A stretch of 64,000 bases of DNA from positions 1-64,000 of the forward strand of contig CAYMHR010000003.1 of the NCBI GenBank assembly GCA_964390295.1. Direction: 5' to 3'. Every line of letters begins with the position of its first letter. The stretch's first letter is position 1. Below, one piece after another: positions 7,585-15,983 of this stretch. Made by a program: the position numbers and the translations under genes. The notes beneath the pieces were generated by a model. The model searched no databases and was not told where the DNA came from. It was given only the letters and a program-made list of their open reading frames with translations. The DNA is from RGIG3009 sp964390295. GTDB lineage: Bacteria > Bacillota > Clostridia > Oscillospirales > Acutalibacteraceae.

Positions 7585-10218
7585 TTATTTCCCCAGCCGA
7601 CGCTGGACGGCCTTGACCAGCTCGACTACCGGAATGACGCAGGCACCGATGCCGATGGCTAGGGCGTATTCGGCAAAGCCGACCGACGCAAAGCCGAACG
7701 CCGTTGCCAAAAACGGGATTTCGCAGACGGCCGTGGTGGCGATCAGCGAGCCGATCGCGGCGACGTACAGCACGGCGTTCCCGGTTTTCATCGTGAACAA
7801 ACTGCCGCGCTGGGAGCGCATGTTCAGACTGTGGAAGATTTCCGCCATGGACATGGTTAAGAACGCCATGGTGGTGCCGTGGGTGCTGTTCGTCATCGTC
7901 CAGGTTCCCGTTTGCAGGAAGTGGCCGACAAAGTAGGAGAACAGCACCAGCGCGGATACCAGAAGTCCCTGATATACCACGTCGAAGCCCATGCCGCCGG
8001 AGAAAATACCGGCCTTGGCATCACGCGGCTTGCGGCGCATGAGATTGGCCTCTGCCTTTTCCATACCCAGCGCCAGCGCCGGGAAGCAGTCGGTGACCAG
8101 GTTGATCCACAGCAGATGAACGGGCTGGAGGATGGAGAAGCCCAGAAGGGTAGCAACGAAAATGCTGACGACCTCGCTCATGTTGGAGCCGAGCAAAAAC
8201 TGGATCGCCTTGCGAACGTTGTCGTAAATACGGCGCCCTTCCTCCACGGCGCCGACGATCGTGGCGAAGTTGTCATCGGTCAGTACCATATCCGCCACGT
8301 TTTTGGTAACGTCCGTGCCGGTAATGCCCATGCCGATGCCGATGTCCGCCGATTTGATCGACGGCGCGTCGTTGACACCGTCGCCGGTCATCGCGGTCAC
8401 GTAGCCCGCCTGTCGCCAGGCGTTGACGATGCGCGTTTTGTGCTCCGGCTGAACACGGGCGTACACGCTGATGCTTTGGAACGTCTGCTCGAATTCCTCG
8501 TCGCTCATCTCGTCGAGCTGAGCACCGGTGATCGCGCGACTCCCGTCGTCCAAAATCCCCAGCTCCCGTGCGATCGCCACGGCGGTATCTACGTGGTCGC
8601 CGGTGATCATGATGGGGCGGATGCCGGCACCGCGACATTCGACGATGGCGTCTTTCACTTCGGGGCGTACCGGGTCGATCATGCCGACAAGGCCGACGAA
8701 GCACAGCTCCGCTTCCAGCGTTTCGGGAGTATAGTCGGCAGGCGCGGCACTCCACGGGCGCTCGGCGCAGGCGAGCACGCGCAGTGCGCAATCCGCCATG
8801 GCCTTGTTGGCGCGCAGGATTTCCCGACGGTAGGCGTCGGTCATGGGGACGGGCTTGCCGTTTTCCAGATAGTGGGTGCAACGGCCGACGATGACGTCGG
8901 GTGCCCCCTTGGTATATTGCACGATGCCGTCGAGCGCGTGGTGCACCGTCGACATCAGCTTGCGGCCGGAGTCAAACGGGGCCTCGCCGCACCGGGGGAA
9001 GGACTCCTTGAGGTGATATTTGGGCAGTGAGAGGGCATTGGCCCAAGCGACCAGCGCCGCTTCGGTCGGCTCGCCGGTCACGGTGCCGTCCGTCTCCAGC
9101 TCGGCGTCACAGCACAGCGCCATGGCCATCGCCAGCCGCCCTTCGTCCTCGCCGAAATGCTCTACCACCGTCATTTTGTTCTGCGTCAGCGTGCCGGTTT
9201 TGTCGGAGCAGATGATCTGGGCACAGCCCAGCGTTTCCACGGCGGTCAGCTTGCGGATGATGGCGTTGCGCCGGGACATGTTGGTCACGCCGATGGACAG
9301 TACCACGGTGACGACGGCGACCAGCCCTTCGGGAATGGCGGCCACGGCGAGCGAAACGGCGACCATGAAGGAGCTGAGAACCGTGTCGAAGCTCCAGCCG
9401 CCGGTGCGGAGCAACTGAACGCCGAACACGACGGCGCAGACCCCCAGCACCAGCCACGTTAAGATTTTTGAGAGCTGGGACAGCTTGATTTGCAGGGGCG
9501 TTTTGCCCTCCTCCGCCTGCGCCAGCGCACCGGCGATTTTGCCCATTTCGGTTTGCATGCCGGTGGCGGTGATGACGGCGGTGCCACGACCGTATACCAC
9601 GGTGCCGCCCATATATACCATATTTTTGCGATCGCCCAGCGGAACATCCTTTTGCTCGTCCTTGAGCCGGATCAGGTCGATGAATTTGGTGACGGGTACC
9701 GATTCGCCCGTCAGCGCGGCTTCCTCCACCTGCAGGCTGGCGCTGTCCAGCAGACGAGCGTCCGCCGGCACGGCATCGCCGGCCTCCAGCAGGATCACGT
9801 CACCGACGACCAGCTCCTCACTGCGCACGGTGACGACGCGGCCGTCGCGGAGGACATGCGAGGTGGCGGCGGACATCTGCTGTAACGCTTCGATGGCCTT
9901 TTCCGCCTTGCTTTCCTGATACACGCCCAGCACGGCGTTGACCAGCACGACTACCAAAATGATGATGACGTCGGCAAAGCCCTCGTGCTCCACCACGGCG
10001 AGCACGCCGCTGATGGCGGCGGCCGCCAGCAAAATGAGGATCATCGGGTCGGCCAGTTGCTCCAAAAACCGGCGCAACAGCGACTTGCCGGGCGCGGCGT
10101 CCAGTTGGTTCTTGCCGTGCTCGTTCAGGCGGCGTGCGGCCTCCTCCTGCGTGAGCCCGTCGGCGGTGGTGCCCAGCTCCTGCAAAACGGCGTCGGCCTT
10201 TTCACAATAGAATTTCAT
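7585..10218 (-). CDS. P2-type cation-translocating ATPase, probable Ca2+/Mn2+ exporter
   Basis: 877 residues with the complete P2A build: actuator motif TGES (170-173), PEGL in helix 4 (296-299), phosphorylation motif DKTGT at D339, hinge TGDGVNDAP, and helix 5-6 segments NMSEVV and INLVTDCFPALALG. N-terminal cation-ATPase domain 1-75. It pumps divalent cations out of the cytoplasm. Start ATG 10218 follows AAAGGAG; a longer in-frame reading would begin inside the leader terminator. A yybP-ykoY manganese riboswitch controls it, which favours Mn2+ export in the manner of lactococcal YoaB. Confidence 0.93.
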   Translation of the reverse strand: MKFYCEKADAVLQELGTTADGLTQEEAARRLNEHGKNQLDAAPGKSLLRRFLEQLADPMILILLAAAAISGVLAVVEHEGFADVIIILVVVLVNAVLGVYQESKAEKAIEALQQMSAATSHVLRDGRVVTVRSEELVVGDVILLEAGDAVPADARLLDSASLQVEEAALTGESVPVTKFIDLIRLKDEQKDVPLGDRKNMVYMGGTVVYGRGTAVITATGMQTEMGKIAGALAQAEEGKTPLQIKLSQLSKILTWLVLGVCAVVFGVQLLRTGGWSFDTVLSSFMVAVSLAVAAIPEGLVAVVTVVLSIGVTNMSRRNAIIRKLTAVETLGCAQIICSDKTGTLTQNKMTVVEHFGEDEGRLAMAMALCCDAELETDGTVTGEPTEAALVAWANALSLPKYHLKESFPRCGEAPFDSGRKLMSTVHHALDGIVQYTKGAPDVIVGRCTHYLENGKPVPMTDAYRREILRANKAMADCALRVLACAERPWSAAPADYTPETLEAELCFVGLVGMIDPVRPEVKDAIVECRGAGIRPIMITGDHVDTAVAIARELGILDDGSRAITGAQLDEMSDEEFEQTFQSISVYARVQPEHKTRIVNAWRQAGYVTAMTGDGVNDAPSIKSADIGIGMGITGTDVTKNVADMVLTDDNFATIVGAVEEGRRIYDNVRKAIQFLLGSNMSEVVSIFVATLLGFSILQPVHLLWINLVTDCFPALALGMEKAEANLMRRKPRDAKAGIFSGGMGFDVVYQGLLVSALVLFSYFVGHFLQTGTWTMTNSTHGTTMAFLTMSMAEIFHSLNMRSQRGSLFTMKTGNAVLYVAAIGSLIATTAVCEIPFLATAFGFASVGFAEYALAIGIGACVIPVVELVKAVQRRLGK

Positions 10219-10265
10219 GGGAAGCGCTCCTTTCCTTGAATCAAGGGTGTTTTCAGTTTCCCCGA

Positions 10266-10310
10266 TAATAATAAAACCCGGATACACCGTGCGGTCATAT
10301 CCGGGTCTCC
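10266..10310 (-). terminator. Regulated terminator of the riboswitch expression platform
   Basis: Leftward, ACCCGGATA pairs with TATCCGGGT and is followed by TTTTATTATT. It ends about 48 bases before the ATPase start. Its 5' arm continues from GGAGAC (10305-10310), which can instead pair with GTCTCC (10324-10329), giving an antiterminator. Confidence 0.8.
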
Positions 10311-10349
10311 TTGGTAAAACGGGGGAGACGCACGCACGACCAGACGGTG

Positions 10350-10437
10350 CATGAGTCTCGCAAATAAAAGCAGGCCAGGCAAAAATGCCAGGATGTTGAA
10401 CCTACTACGTGCGGGGCACGTTCGCTACTCCCTCATG
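10350..10437 (-). ncRNA. yybP-ykoY manganese riboswitch aptamer
   Basis: Leftward transcript. P1 is CATGAG (10437-10432) with CTCATG (10355-10350). Directly inside lie the class-defining GGAGTAGC on the 5' side and GCGAGAC on the 3' side. Between them come TCAACATCCTGGC and GCCTGGCC, also typical of this class. In the free form the 3' P1 strand can pair with GTGCGTGCGTCTC downstream. That leaves the terminator to form, so metal binding should switch expression on. Class assignment is from memory of the consensus. Confidence 0.82.
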
Positions 10438-10449
10438 GAAACTAACGGT

Positions 10450-10478
10450 AGTATACCACGTCGTTGCTCTTCTGTCAA
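10450..10478 (-). promoter_or_regulatory. Promoter of the riboswitch-ATPase transcript
   Basis: Consensus TTGACA (10473-10478), 17-base spacer, TATACT (10450-10455), reading leftward. Transcription would begin just upstream of the aptamer. Confidence 0.9.
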
Positions 10479-10606
10479 GGGCTCCGTCTGTGAACGGTTT
10501 TTGAATTTTGTGCGCCGTGGGGCGTCGACGGCGGCGGATTTCTGCTGAGTTGCGCTAAGGACTGACACGACGTGAAACAAATTTTTGAGAAAAATCGAAA
10601 AAATAG

Positions 10607-10635
10607 TTGCATAAATCCATATCTTGTGGTATTAT
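10607..10635 (+). promoter_or_regulatory. Promoter of the zinc-ribbon gene cluster
   Basis: TTGCAT (10607-10612), 17-base spacer, TATTAT (10630-10635). It lies about 50 bases before the chosen GTG start. Confidence 0.75.
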
Positions 10636-10687
10636 CAAAACAAATAACCAGTACTGGTATACCTTAGAAACGGGCGGTGGAACAGCG

Positions 10688-11344
10688 GTGGCTTTTTTTG
10701 ATGATCTCGGTAAAACGATCTCACAGGCCGGTCGGTCGGTGGTGCAAAAAACGCAGGATATGTCCGAGGTATCGCGTCTGAACGCGATGGTGAACGAGGC
10801 GGAACGGCAGATCGAAAGCGAGTATTTGAAAATCGGCAAGCTGTACGTTGCCATGCACGCCGCCGATCACGAGCCGGACTTCGACGGCATGGTGAACACT
10901 ATTCGCAACGCCGAGGCGCGTATTCGCGAAAGCCGCGAGCAAATCCAGATTATCAAGGGCATGGTCAAGTGCGAAAAGTGCGGTGCCTTTATGGATAGCA
11001 ACGTGGCGTTTTGCAGTACCTGCGGTGCCGCGATGCCGCGTCGTCTGCTGGACGACAATACGGTCCGCTGTACCGCCTGTGGACAACTGGTTTCCAAGGA
11101 GATGCGCTTCTGCACGTCGTGCGGCAAGCCCACCGTCGATATTCTTCAGGCGGTCCCGGCACCTGCTTCGGCTCCGGTTGCCGCGCCGACTCCGGCGATG
11201 GCTCCTGCAACGCCGCCTGCTCCCGTGGCACCGGCGAATCCGGCGGTTCCCCCTGCGGCATCGGCACGGCGCTTTTGCACCGAATGTGGCGCCGCGGTTG
11301 CTCCGGATTCCGCATTCTGCACGGAGTGCGGCTCCAAGCTGTAA
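10688..11344 (+). CDS. Zinc-ribbon protein with N-terminal helical domain
   Basis: 218 residues. The first 95 are charged and helical (DDLGKTISQAGRSVVQKTQD onward), probably a coiled coil. Three CxxC...CxxC zinc ribbons follow (CEKCG/CSTCG, CTACG/CTSCG, CTECG/CTECG), the last two separated by a 45-residue Ala/Pro linker. No signal or membrane segment is visible. GTG 10688 is taken as start because an upstream ATG at 10607 falls in the promoter -35. First of three zinc-ribbon genes in a row. Function unknown; the build is common in Clostridia. Confidence 0.7.
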   Translation: MAFFDDLGKTISQAGRSVVQKTQDMSEVSRLNAMVNEAERQIESEYLKIGKLYVAMHAADHEPDFDGMVNTIRNAEARIRESREQIQIIKGMVKCEKCGAFMDSNVAFCSTCGAAMPRRLLDDNTVRCTACGQLVSKEMRFCTSCGKPTVDILQAVPAPASAPVAAPTPAMAPATPPAPVAPANPAVPPAASARRFCTECGAAVAPDSAFCTECGSKL

Positions 11345-11374
11345 ACTCATCATTGAGTAGGAGGAACTATCATC

Positions 11375-12724
11375 ATGGCAAAATTTTGTTCACGTTGCGG
11401 TTCTCTGAACGACGTTAGCACCGGGCTGTGCCCGTCGTGCGACCGTGCCCAGCTGGAAGCGCTCAATGCGCCCCGGCGTCGTCCTCACTTCTGTACCGTT
11501 TGCGGTACGCCGCTGGACGAGCAAACGGGCACCTGCCCCCAGTGCACCAAGCCGGTTGAGCCGGTCGCGGCTCCCGTCGCGGAAAGTGCACCGGTGGATA
11601 CGGGTGCCGGGGAGACTGAGGTGCTGTTCGTCGCGGACGGCGAAGCGGAGGTTCAGCCGGAGGCGGACGCCACCGTGGTGCTGACCCCGGAGATGAACGA
11701 GGCGGAGCTGCCCGTGGAATCGCCGGTGGATTTCGGCGCGGTACCCCCGATTCCGGCGGCACCGGAGGCGGTCGTACCTGCCGCTCCCCAAAAGAGCCGT
11801 GTCGGCAAAACGATCCTGTCCGTCGTGCTGTCCGTGCTGTTGTTCGTGGTTTCGCTGTTGTCGGTGGGCCTTGTCTGCATCCGGCACACGACCTCGCGCG
11901 GCACGATCGAGGCGGCGCTGAATCAGATCGATTTGGTGGAAGTCATCGACTATGTTTACACCGAAAGCGGTTTTGCCGAGGAGGGAATCGATACCTTTGC
12001 CGAGTGCCTGTCGAAGTATCGTGAGGATAAATACGGCTATTCCATCTCCGAAAAGCAGCTGGAAAAGTTTATTGAAAAATCCACGCTGAAGGAGTTCATG
12101 GCGGAAAAGGTTGCCGATTACGTCGGGGATTTGCTGAGCGGCACCGACGATTTTGAAATCACCAAGTCGGAGATCAACGATTTCCTCCACGACAACGAAC
12201 GGGTGATCGAGGTTTGCTTTAACACCCGCATCTCCGACGTGGCCAACGACGAGCTGGACGAGCTGGTCGATTGGCTGGTGGACGACGAGGATTTGGAATT
12301 GTTCTCGGACATCAAGCCCTCCGAGCTGCTCGGTGACGGCTCCGCCGCTTTCTACGCGGTGACCTTCGGCACGACCTACTTCACGCTGGCCATTCTGCTG
12401 GCACTGGTGGTGCTGTGTCTGGTCGGCATGGGGCTGAACGATCTGTCGCAGGGCGCGATGGGCTCCGGCATTGTGTTTACCGCGATCGGCGGTCTGCTGA
12501 CAGCGGGGACGCTGGTCGTTCTCGGCTTGCCTACGTTGCTCAAATCGGCAATCGGCAATGCCGTTCTCGCGTCGGTTCTGGCGGATATTCTGCTGGAAAA
12601 TCTGGTGGTTTTCGCCTCGGTGCTGGGACTGGGCATCCTGTTGCTGGTAGTGCGCTATCTGGTTCGTCGCTTTCTTCGCAAGTTGCGGGAAAAGAAAGCG
12701 GCTCTGAACGCAACGGTCCTGTAA
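11375..12724 (+). CDS. Double zinc-ribbon membrane protein
   Basis: 449 residues. Two zinc ribbons at 5-22 (CSRCG...CPSC) and about 39-55 (CTVCG...CPQC), an acidic linker to about 138, one membrane helix near 148-170, a charged 160-residue domain probably outside the cell, then three or four helices (about 330-425). ATG 11375 follows AGGAGGA. No enzyme motif is visible. The zinc ribbons suggest a cytoplasmic docking role, and the outer domain suggests sensing or envelope work. Exact function unknown. Confidence 0.65.
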   Translation: MAKFCSRCGSLNDVSTGLCPSCDRAQLEALNAPRRRPHFCTVCGTPLDEQTGTCPQCTKPVEPVAAPVAESAPVDTGAGETEVLFVADGEAEVQPEADATVVLTPEMNEAELPVESPVDFGAVPPIPAAPEAVVPAAPQKSRVGKTILSVVLSVLLFVVSLLSVGLVCIRHTTSRGTIEAALNQIDLVEVIDYVYTESGFAEEGIDTFAECLSKYREDKYGYSISEKQLEKFIEKSTLKEFMAEKVADYVGDLLSGTDDFEITKSEINDFLHDNERVIEVCFNTRISDVANDELDELVDWLVDDEDLELFSDIKPSELLGDGSAAFYAVTFGTTYFTLAILLALVVLCLVGMGLNDLSQGAMGSGIVFTAIGGLLTAGTLVVLGLPTLLKSAIGNAVLASVLADILLENLVVFASVLGLGILLLVVRYLVRRFLRKLREKKAALNATVL

Positions 12725-12788
12725 CTTCGGTAATGGCCACCGGCTGTGGTGGTATGTAAATTACAAAAAAATGAAAGGCGGATTTTCT

Positions 12789-13448
12789 ATGGCAAAGTTT
12801 TGTGGTAATTGTGGGTATCAGTCGGATGACATGGCTGTCGTGTGCGGCAACTGCGGCACTCCGTTGGAGGGCGCGGCTCCGGTAGCGGGCAAAAAGTTCA
12901 CGCTGGACCCCAAGCTGATTAAGTTCGGCGGCCTTGCGCTGGCGGCGATCGCCGTGATCGTGGTGCTGTGCATCGTGCTGTTCAGCGGCGGCTATAAGAG
13001 TGTCATCGACGACTATTTCGATGCGATTACCGAGGAAGACGGCGAAGCGTATCTGGAGCTGGCAACACCGTGGAAGCTGGAACAGAACAAAACCTCCGAG
13101 TTGAAGAAGTCCTTTAAGGAAGCGGCAAAAGACATGATCGAAGACTTGGAAGACGAGTACGGCAGTGATATTCGGTTCAGCTTCAGTGTGACGGATACCG
13201 ACGTGTACGACGAAGAAGACCTGGAAGATTATGCGGATTACATTGCAGAGAATATCGAAGATTGGGAAGAGGAGAACGATAAGGACAGCGAAATCGACGC
13301 CGAGAAGATCAGCAAGGTGATGCTGGTTGAGTGCGACGTGACGGTCAAGGGTTCCAAGAAGACCAAGAAGGAAGTCAACGTGGACTTCCTGCTGGTGAAG
13401 TACGACGGCCACTGGTACGTCAGCAACAACCCGATGTACTACTTCTAA
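12789..13448 (+). CDS. Zinc-ribbon membrane-anchored protein
   Basis: 219 residues. Single zinc ribbon at 5-24 (CGNCG...CGNCG), a helix at about 46-68, then an acidic extracytoplasmic domain rich in Asp/Glu. That domain holds a YFDAITEEDGEAYLELATP helix like the DUF4878/NTF2-type folds seen after such anchors. ATG 12789 is preferred over ATG 12771 because AAAGGCGG lies 7 bases upstream. It ends the tandem of three zinc-ribbon genes. Function unknown. Confidence 0.65.
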   Translation: MAKFCGNCGYQSDDMAVVCGNCGTPLEGAAPVAGKKFTLDPKLIKFGGLALAAIAVIVVLCIVLFSGGYKSVIDDYFDAITEEDGEAYLELATPWKLEQNKTSELKKSFKEAAKDMIEDLEDEYGSDIRFSFSVTDTDVYDEEDLEDYADYIAENIEDWEEENDKDSEIDAEKISKVMLVECDVTVKGSKKTKKEVNVDFLLVKYDGHWYVSNNPMYYF

Positions 13449-13515
13449 ACCAAACTCATATCTAACAGCTATATCGCAAAAGAGAAAGCTCCGGCATGCT
13501 CTTTAGTCGATACAC

Positions 13516-13544
13516 TTGCAAATTCCCGAAAAAAGGGGTATACT
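13516..13544 (+). promoter_or_regulatory. Promoter of the amidohydrolase gene
   Basis: TTGCAA (13516-13521), 17-base spacer, TATACT (13539-13544). Confidence 0.8.
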
Positions 13545-13578
13545 ACCCACGAATAACGCTTGCAGGAGGTGCAGGACG

Positions 13579-14370
13579 ATGTTGATTGATTTTCATACCC
13601 ACTGCTTTCCCGATGCGATCGCGGCGCGTGCCGTCGCCAAGCTGGCCGATGCGTCGGGAGGGTTGCTGCCGCACACCGACGGCACGGTTGCCGGCTTGCG
13701 AGAGCGTATGCGGCAGGACGGCGTTGACCGCGCCGTGGTGCTGAACATCGCCACCAACGCGCACCAGCAGGCAAACGTGAACGATTTTGCGGCGGCCGTT
13801 GACCGGGAGCCGGAGCTGATCGCCTTCGGCTCGGTGTTCCCGGACAGCCCGGACGCGTTGGAGGAGCTGGAACGGATTCACGCGCTGGGGCTGAAGGGCG
13901 TGAAATTTCACCCCGATTATCAGGGCTTTTGCGTGGACGACCCGAAGATGAAGCCGCTGTACCGCAAGATCGCGGCACTGGGGCTGATCACCGTGTTCCA
14001 CGCCGGCTTCGACTACGGGTTTCCGCCGCCCTACGGTGCCACGCCGGAGAAAATGGCGACGGCGCTGACGTGGTTCGATTCGCCCGTGGTGGCCGCGCAC
14101 TGGGGCGGCGTCGGCTGTGGCGAGGGCGTGTTGCGGCATTTGTGCGGCACGGACGTGTATTTGGACACCTCGTTCGGCTACGGCACCATGCCGAAGTATT
14201 ACGCGAAAAAAATCGTGGAACGGCACGGCACCGACCGGATTTTGTTCGGCACCGATACGCCGTGGCACACCGCGCCGATGGAACTGCGGTTGCTGCACAG
14301 TCTGGGGCTGTCCCCGTCGGAAATGGACGGCATTACCTGCGGCAACGCCTGCCGATTGCTGAAGCTATAA
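13579..14370 (+). CDS. Amidohydrolase-family metal-dependent hydrolase
   Basis: 263 residues forming a compact TIM-barrel hydrolase. Metal-ligand motifs are visible in order: DFHTHCF (HxH), VKFHPDYQ, VFHAGFDYG, VAAHWGG and the terminal FGTDTPW Asp. This matches the amidohydrolase-2/TatD-like group (PF04909), whose substrates range from decarboxylated aromatics to phosphoesters, so the reaction is not called. ATG 13579 follows AGGAGG. It has its own promoter and a strong terminator, so it is a single-gene unit. Confidence 0.78.
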   Translation: MLIDFHTHCFPDAIAARAVAKLADASGGLLPHTDGTVAGLRERMRQDGVDRAVVLNIATNAHQQANVNDFAAAVDREPELIAFGSVFPDSPDALEELERIHALGLKGVKFHPDYQGFCVDDPKMKPLYRKIAALGLITVFHAGFDYGFPPPYGATPEKMATALTWFDSPVVAAHWGGVGCGEGVLRHLCGTDVYLDTSFGYGTMPKYYAKKIVERHGTDRILFGTDTPWHTAPMELRLLHSLGLSPSEMDGITCGNACRLLKL

Positions 14371-14372
14371 CC

Positions 14373-14412
14373 AAGCGCGAGCCGTCCCGGTGGGGATGGC
14401 CCGCGCTTTTTT
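14373..14412 (+). terminator. Intrinsic terminator after the amidohydrolase
   Basis: Stem AAGCGCG-GCC-GTCCC against GGGAT-GGC-CGCGCTT with small internal mismatches, followed by TTTTTTG. Confidence 0.85.
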
Positions 14413-14421
14413 GTACGGTCG

Positions 14422-15408
14422 CTAGAAAATGCCGGGGCACTTGAGTACGTACGACAGCAAAAAGACCGAAACGGCGGAGGAGAGGGTGGTCCACACCACC
14501 AGTTGCCCGGCCAGCTCGACGTCGCCGCCCATTTCCTGCGCCATGGGGACGCTGGAGACGGCAACCGGCGTGGCAAACAGGGCGACAAAGGCGGCAAAGT
14601 GCGCGCCGGTGAAGTGGTTGGTAAAGCACAGACAGGCGGTGCCGATTCCCAAGAGCGGCACGATGACGGTACGCATCAGTGTGCCGAATACGATGTCACG
14701 TCGGAGGGCGGCGATGGCGGAGAATTCGAATTGTGCGCCGAGCACCAGCAACGCCAGCGGCGTGGCCAAATTGGACAGGTAGCGCAGGACGGTGAATACC
14801 GCGGTGAGGTCGGTCAGGCGGAAGGCAACGTTGGCCTCGATGAACGCCGCGCGCACGCCGAGTACGACCAGACCGAGCGCAATGCCCTGGATCAGCGGAT
14901 TTTTGACGATGCCGCCCAGTATCGCCTTGACGCTCGGTCGCTTGCCGTCGTGCCGGAACAGGCACAGGCTGATAACGGCGAGCACGTTAAACAGCGGAAT
15001 GGCGACGGCCGACAGCACCGTGGCAACGGAGGCACCCTCACTGCCGAACAGCGATTCTGCCAGCGGAATACCGATCAGGGCGTAGTTGGAGCGAAAGGCG
15101 GCTTGCAGCAGTACGCCGCGCCGTCCGTTGCGCTTTTCCAACAGCATGACGAACGGAATGGCCAGCAGGAACGCCGCGAGCGTGGCGACGATGCCGTACA
15201 GGAGGTAGCTTGGCGACACGGTGCCGATGGCAGGCAGATGATACACGTTCAAAAACAGCATGACCGGCAAAAACACGCGAAATACCAGCTTGTTTAAGGC
15301 GGTGGCGAGCGTGGCGGTAAGCCAGCCGCCGCGCTTTAGCAGATAGCCGATCGCGACTGTCAGGATGATCGGCGCTACCGCGTTGACGGCGAACAGAAAC
15401 GAATCCGT
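14422..15408 (-). CDS. AEC family transporter (auxin efflux carrier type), unusual start
   Basis: Read from 15408 the protein has 328 residues, the usual AEC length. It begins with the expected first helix (FLFAVNAVAPIILTVAIGYL), then LLKRGGWL and FRVFLPVMLFLNVYHL. About ten helices in two halves. AEC proteins move organic acids or amino-acid derivatives. No ATG, GTG or TTG exists between the in-frame TGA upstream and this helix. The codon best spaced from AGAAGGG is ACG (15406-15408); ATT (15412-15414) touches that site. A GTG at 15276 would delete the first helix. Confidence 0.75.
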   Translation of the reverse strand, partial: TDSFLFAVNAVAPIILTVAIGYLLKRGGWLTATLATALNKLVFRVFLPVMLFLNVYHLPAIGTVSPSYLLYGIVATLAAFLLAIPFVMLLEKRNGRRGVLLQAAFRSNYALIGIPLAESLFGSEGASVATVLSAVAIPLFNVLAVISLCLFRHDGKRPSVKAILGGIVKNPLIQGIALGLVVLGVRAAFIEANVAFRLTDLTAVFTVLRYLSNLATPLALLVLGAQFEFSAIAALRRDIVFGTLMRTVIVPLLGIGTACLCFTNHFTGAHFAAFVALFATPVAVSSVPMAQEMGGDVELAGQLVVWTTLSSAVSVFLLSYVLKCPGIF

Positions 15409-15680
15409 AAAAATCCCTTCTTTTCAAACAGGATGACAACATTGTACCACACTTCGCGTTTCAAAGCAATGCCGACGGTGATCCTTTGAATTTGTACGGG
15501 CCCCATCCTGCCCTCCCTGTGTAAGGTCTGCGCGGCAATGAATGACAGTCCGGGGGACTGTCAGAACCGCGCAGTGACCGAGCCGCAGCGAGAGGGTGGC
15601 GCGGCTTGTCCGCGTCGGGAGGGTTGTCGGCAGAGAACTGTTGGCTTGTACGTAACCGCTCGTCTGTATCGACCTCTCCG
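15409..15680. other. Gap with a hairpin but no gene
   Basis: No credible coding frame. A perfect 8-bp hairpin GACAGTCC-GGG-GGACTGTC lies at 15544-15562. The GC-rich stretch that follows (to about 15640) resembles interspersed intergenic repeats of Clostridia rather than a gene. Part of a 1-kb gap that continues to 16220. Confidence 0.4.
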
Positions 15681-15682
15681 TC

Positions 15683-15871
15683 ACCCCTGCGAGGGGCACT
15701 TCGCCCCGTTTCTACCGCGTACCAAAGTGGTGCAGAATTTAGGCTCGATGCTCGCCGCTAGGCGCACTCCCCTTAACGAAGGGGAGGCAAGGCCCCTGCG
15801 GGGCGGGCACTTCGCGCCGACTCTACTACGCACCAAAATGGTGCAGAGTTTAGGCTCGATACTCCGCGCCA
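15683..15871. repeat. Two imperfect direct copies of about 75-80 bp
   Basis: Copy 1 begins at about 15684 and copy 2 at about 15793, both with CCCCTGCG, then CACTTCG, TACCAAA or CACCAAA, TGGTGCAGA, TTTAGGCTCGAT and an ending GCGGC/GCTAG block. They are separated by about 30 bp that include CTCCCCTTAACGAAGGGGAG, itself a hairpin. Probably a duplicated, decayed intergenic element. Confidence 0.65.
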
Positions 15872-15890
15872 GCGGCACCACCGCTAGGAG

Positions 15891-15972
15891 TTGGATTCTA
15901 CTTGGATTGAGTTGGATTGGCTTCCGATTGGATTGGATTGGATAATCATTGGATTGGATTCGGATTGGATTC
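15891..15972. repeat. GGATT-rich short satellite
   Basis: About nine copies of GGATT, mostly as TTGGATT or GATTGGATT, in 82 bases. Copies vary in spacing, so slippage expansion is likely. No start codon with a ribosome site reads through it. Confidence 0.8.
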
Positions 15973-15983
15973 AGGCAGACAAG

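Noticed and set aside
10219..10287. Longer start for the P-type ATPase (23 extra residues).
   Set aside because: The extra codons lie in the riboswitch terminator, lack a ribosome site and do not resemble the family; ATG 10218 has a good site.
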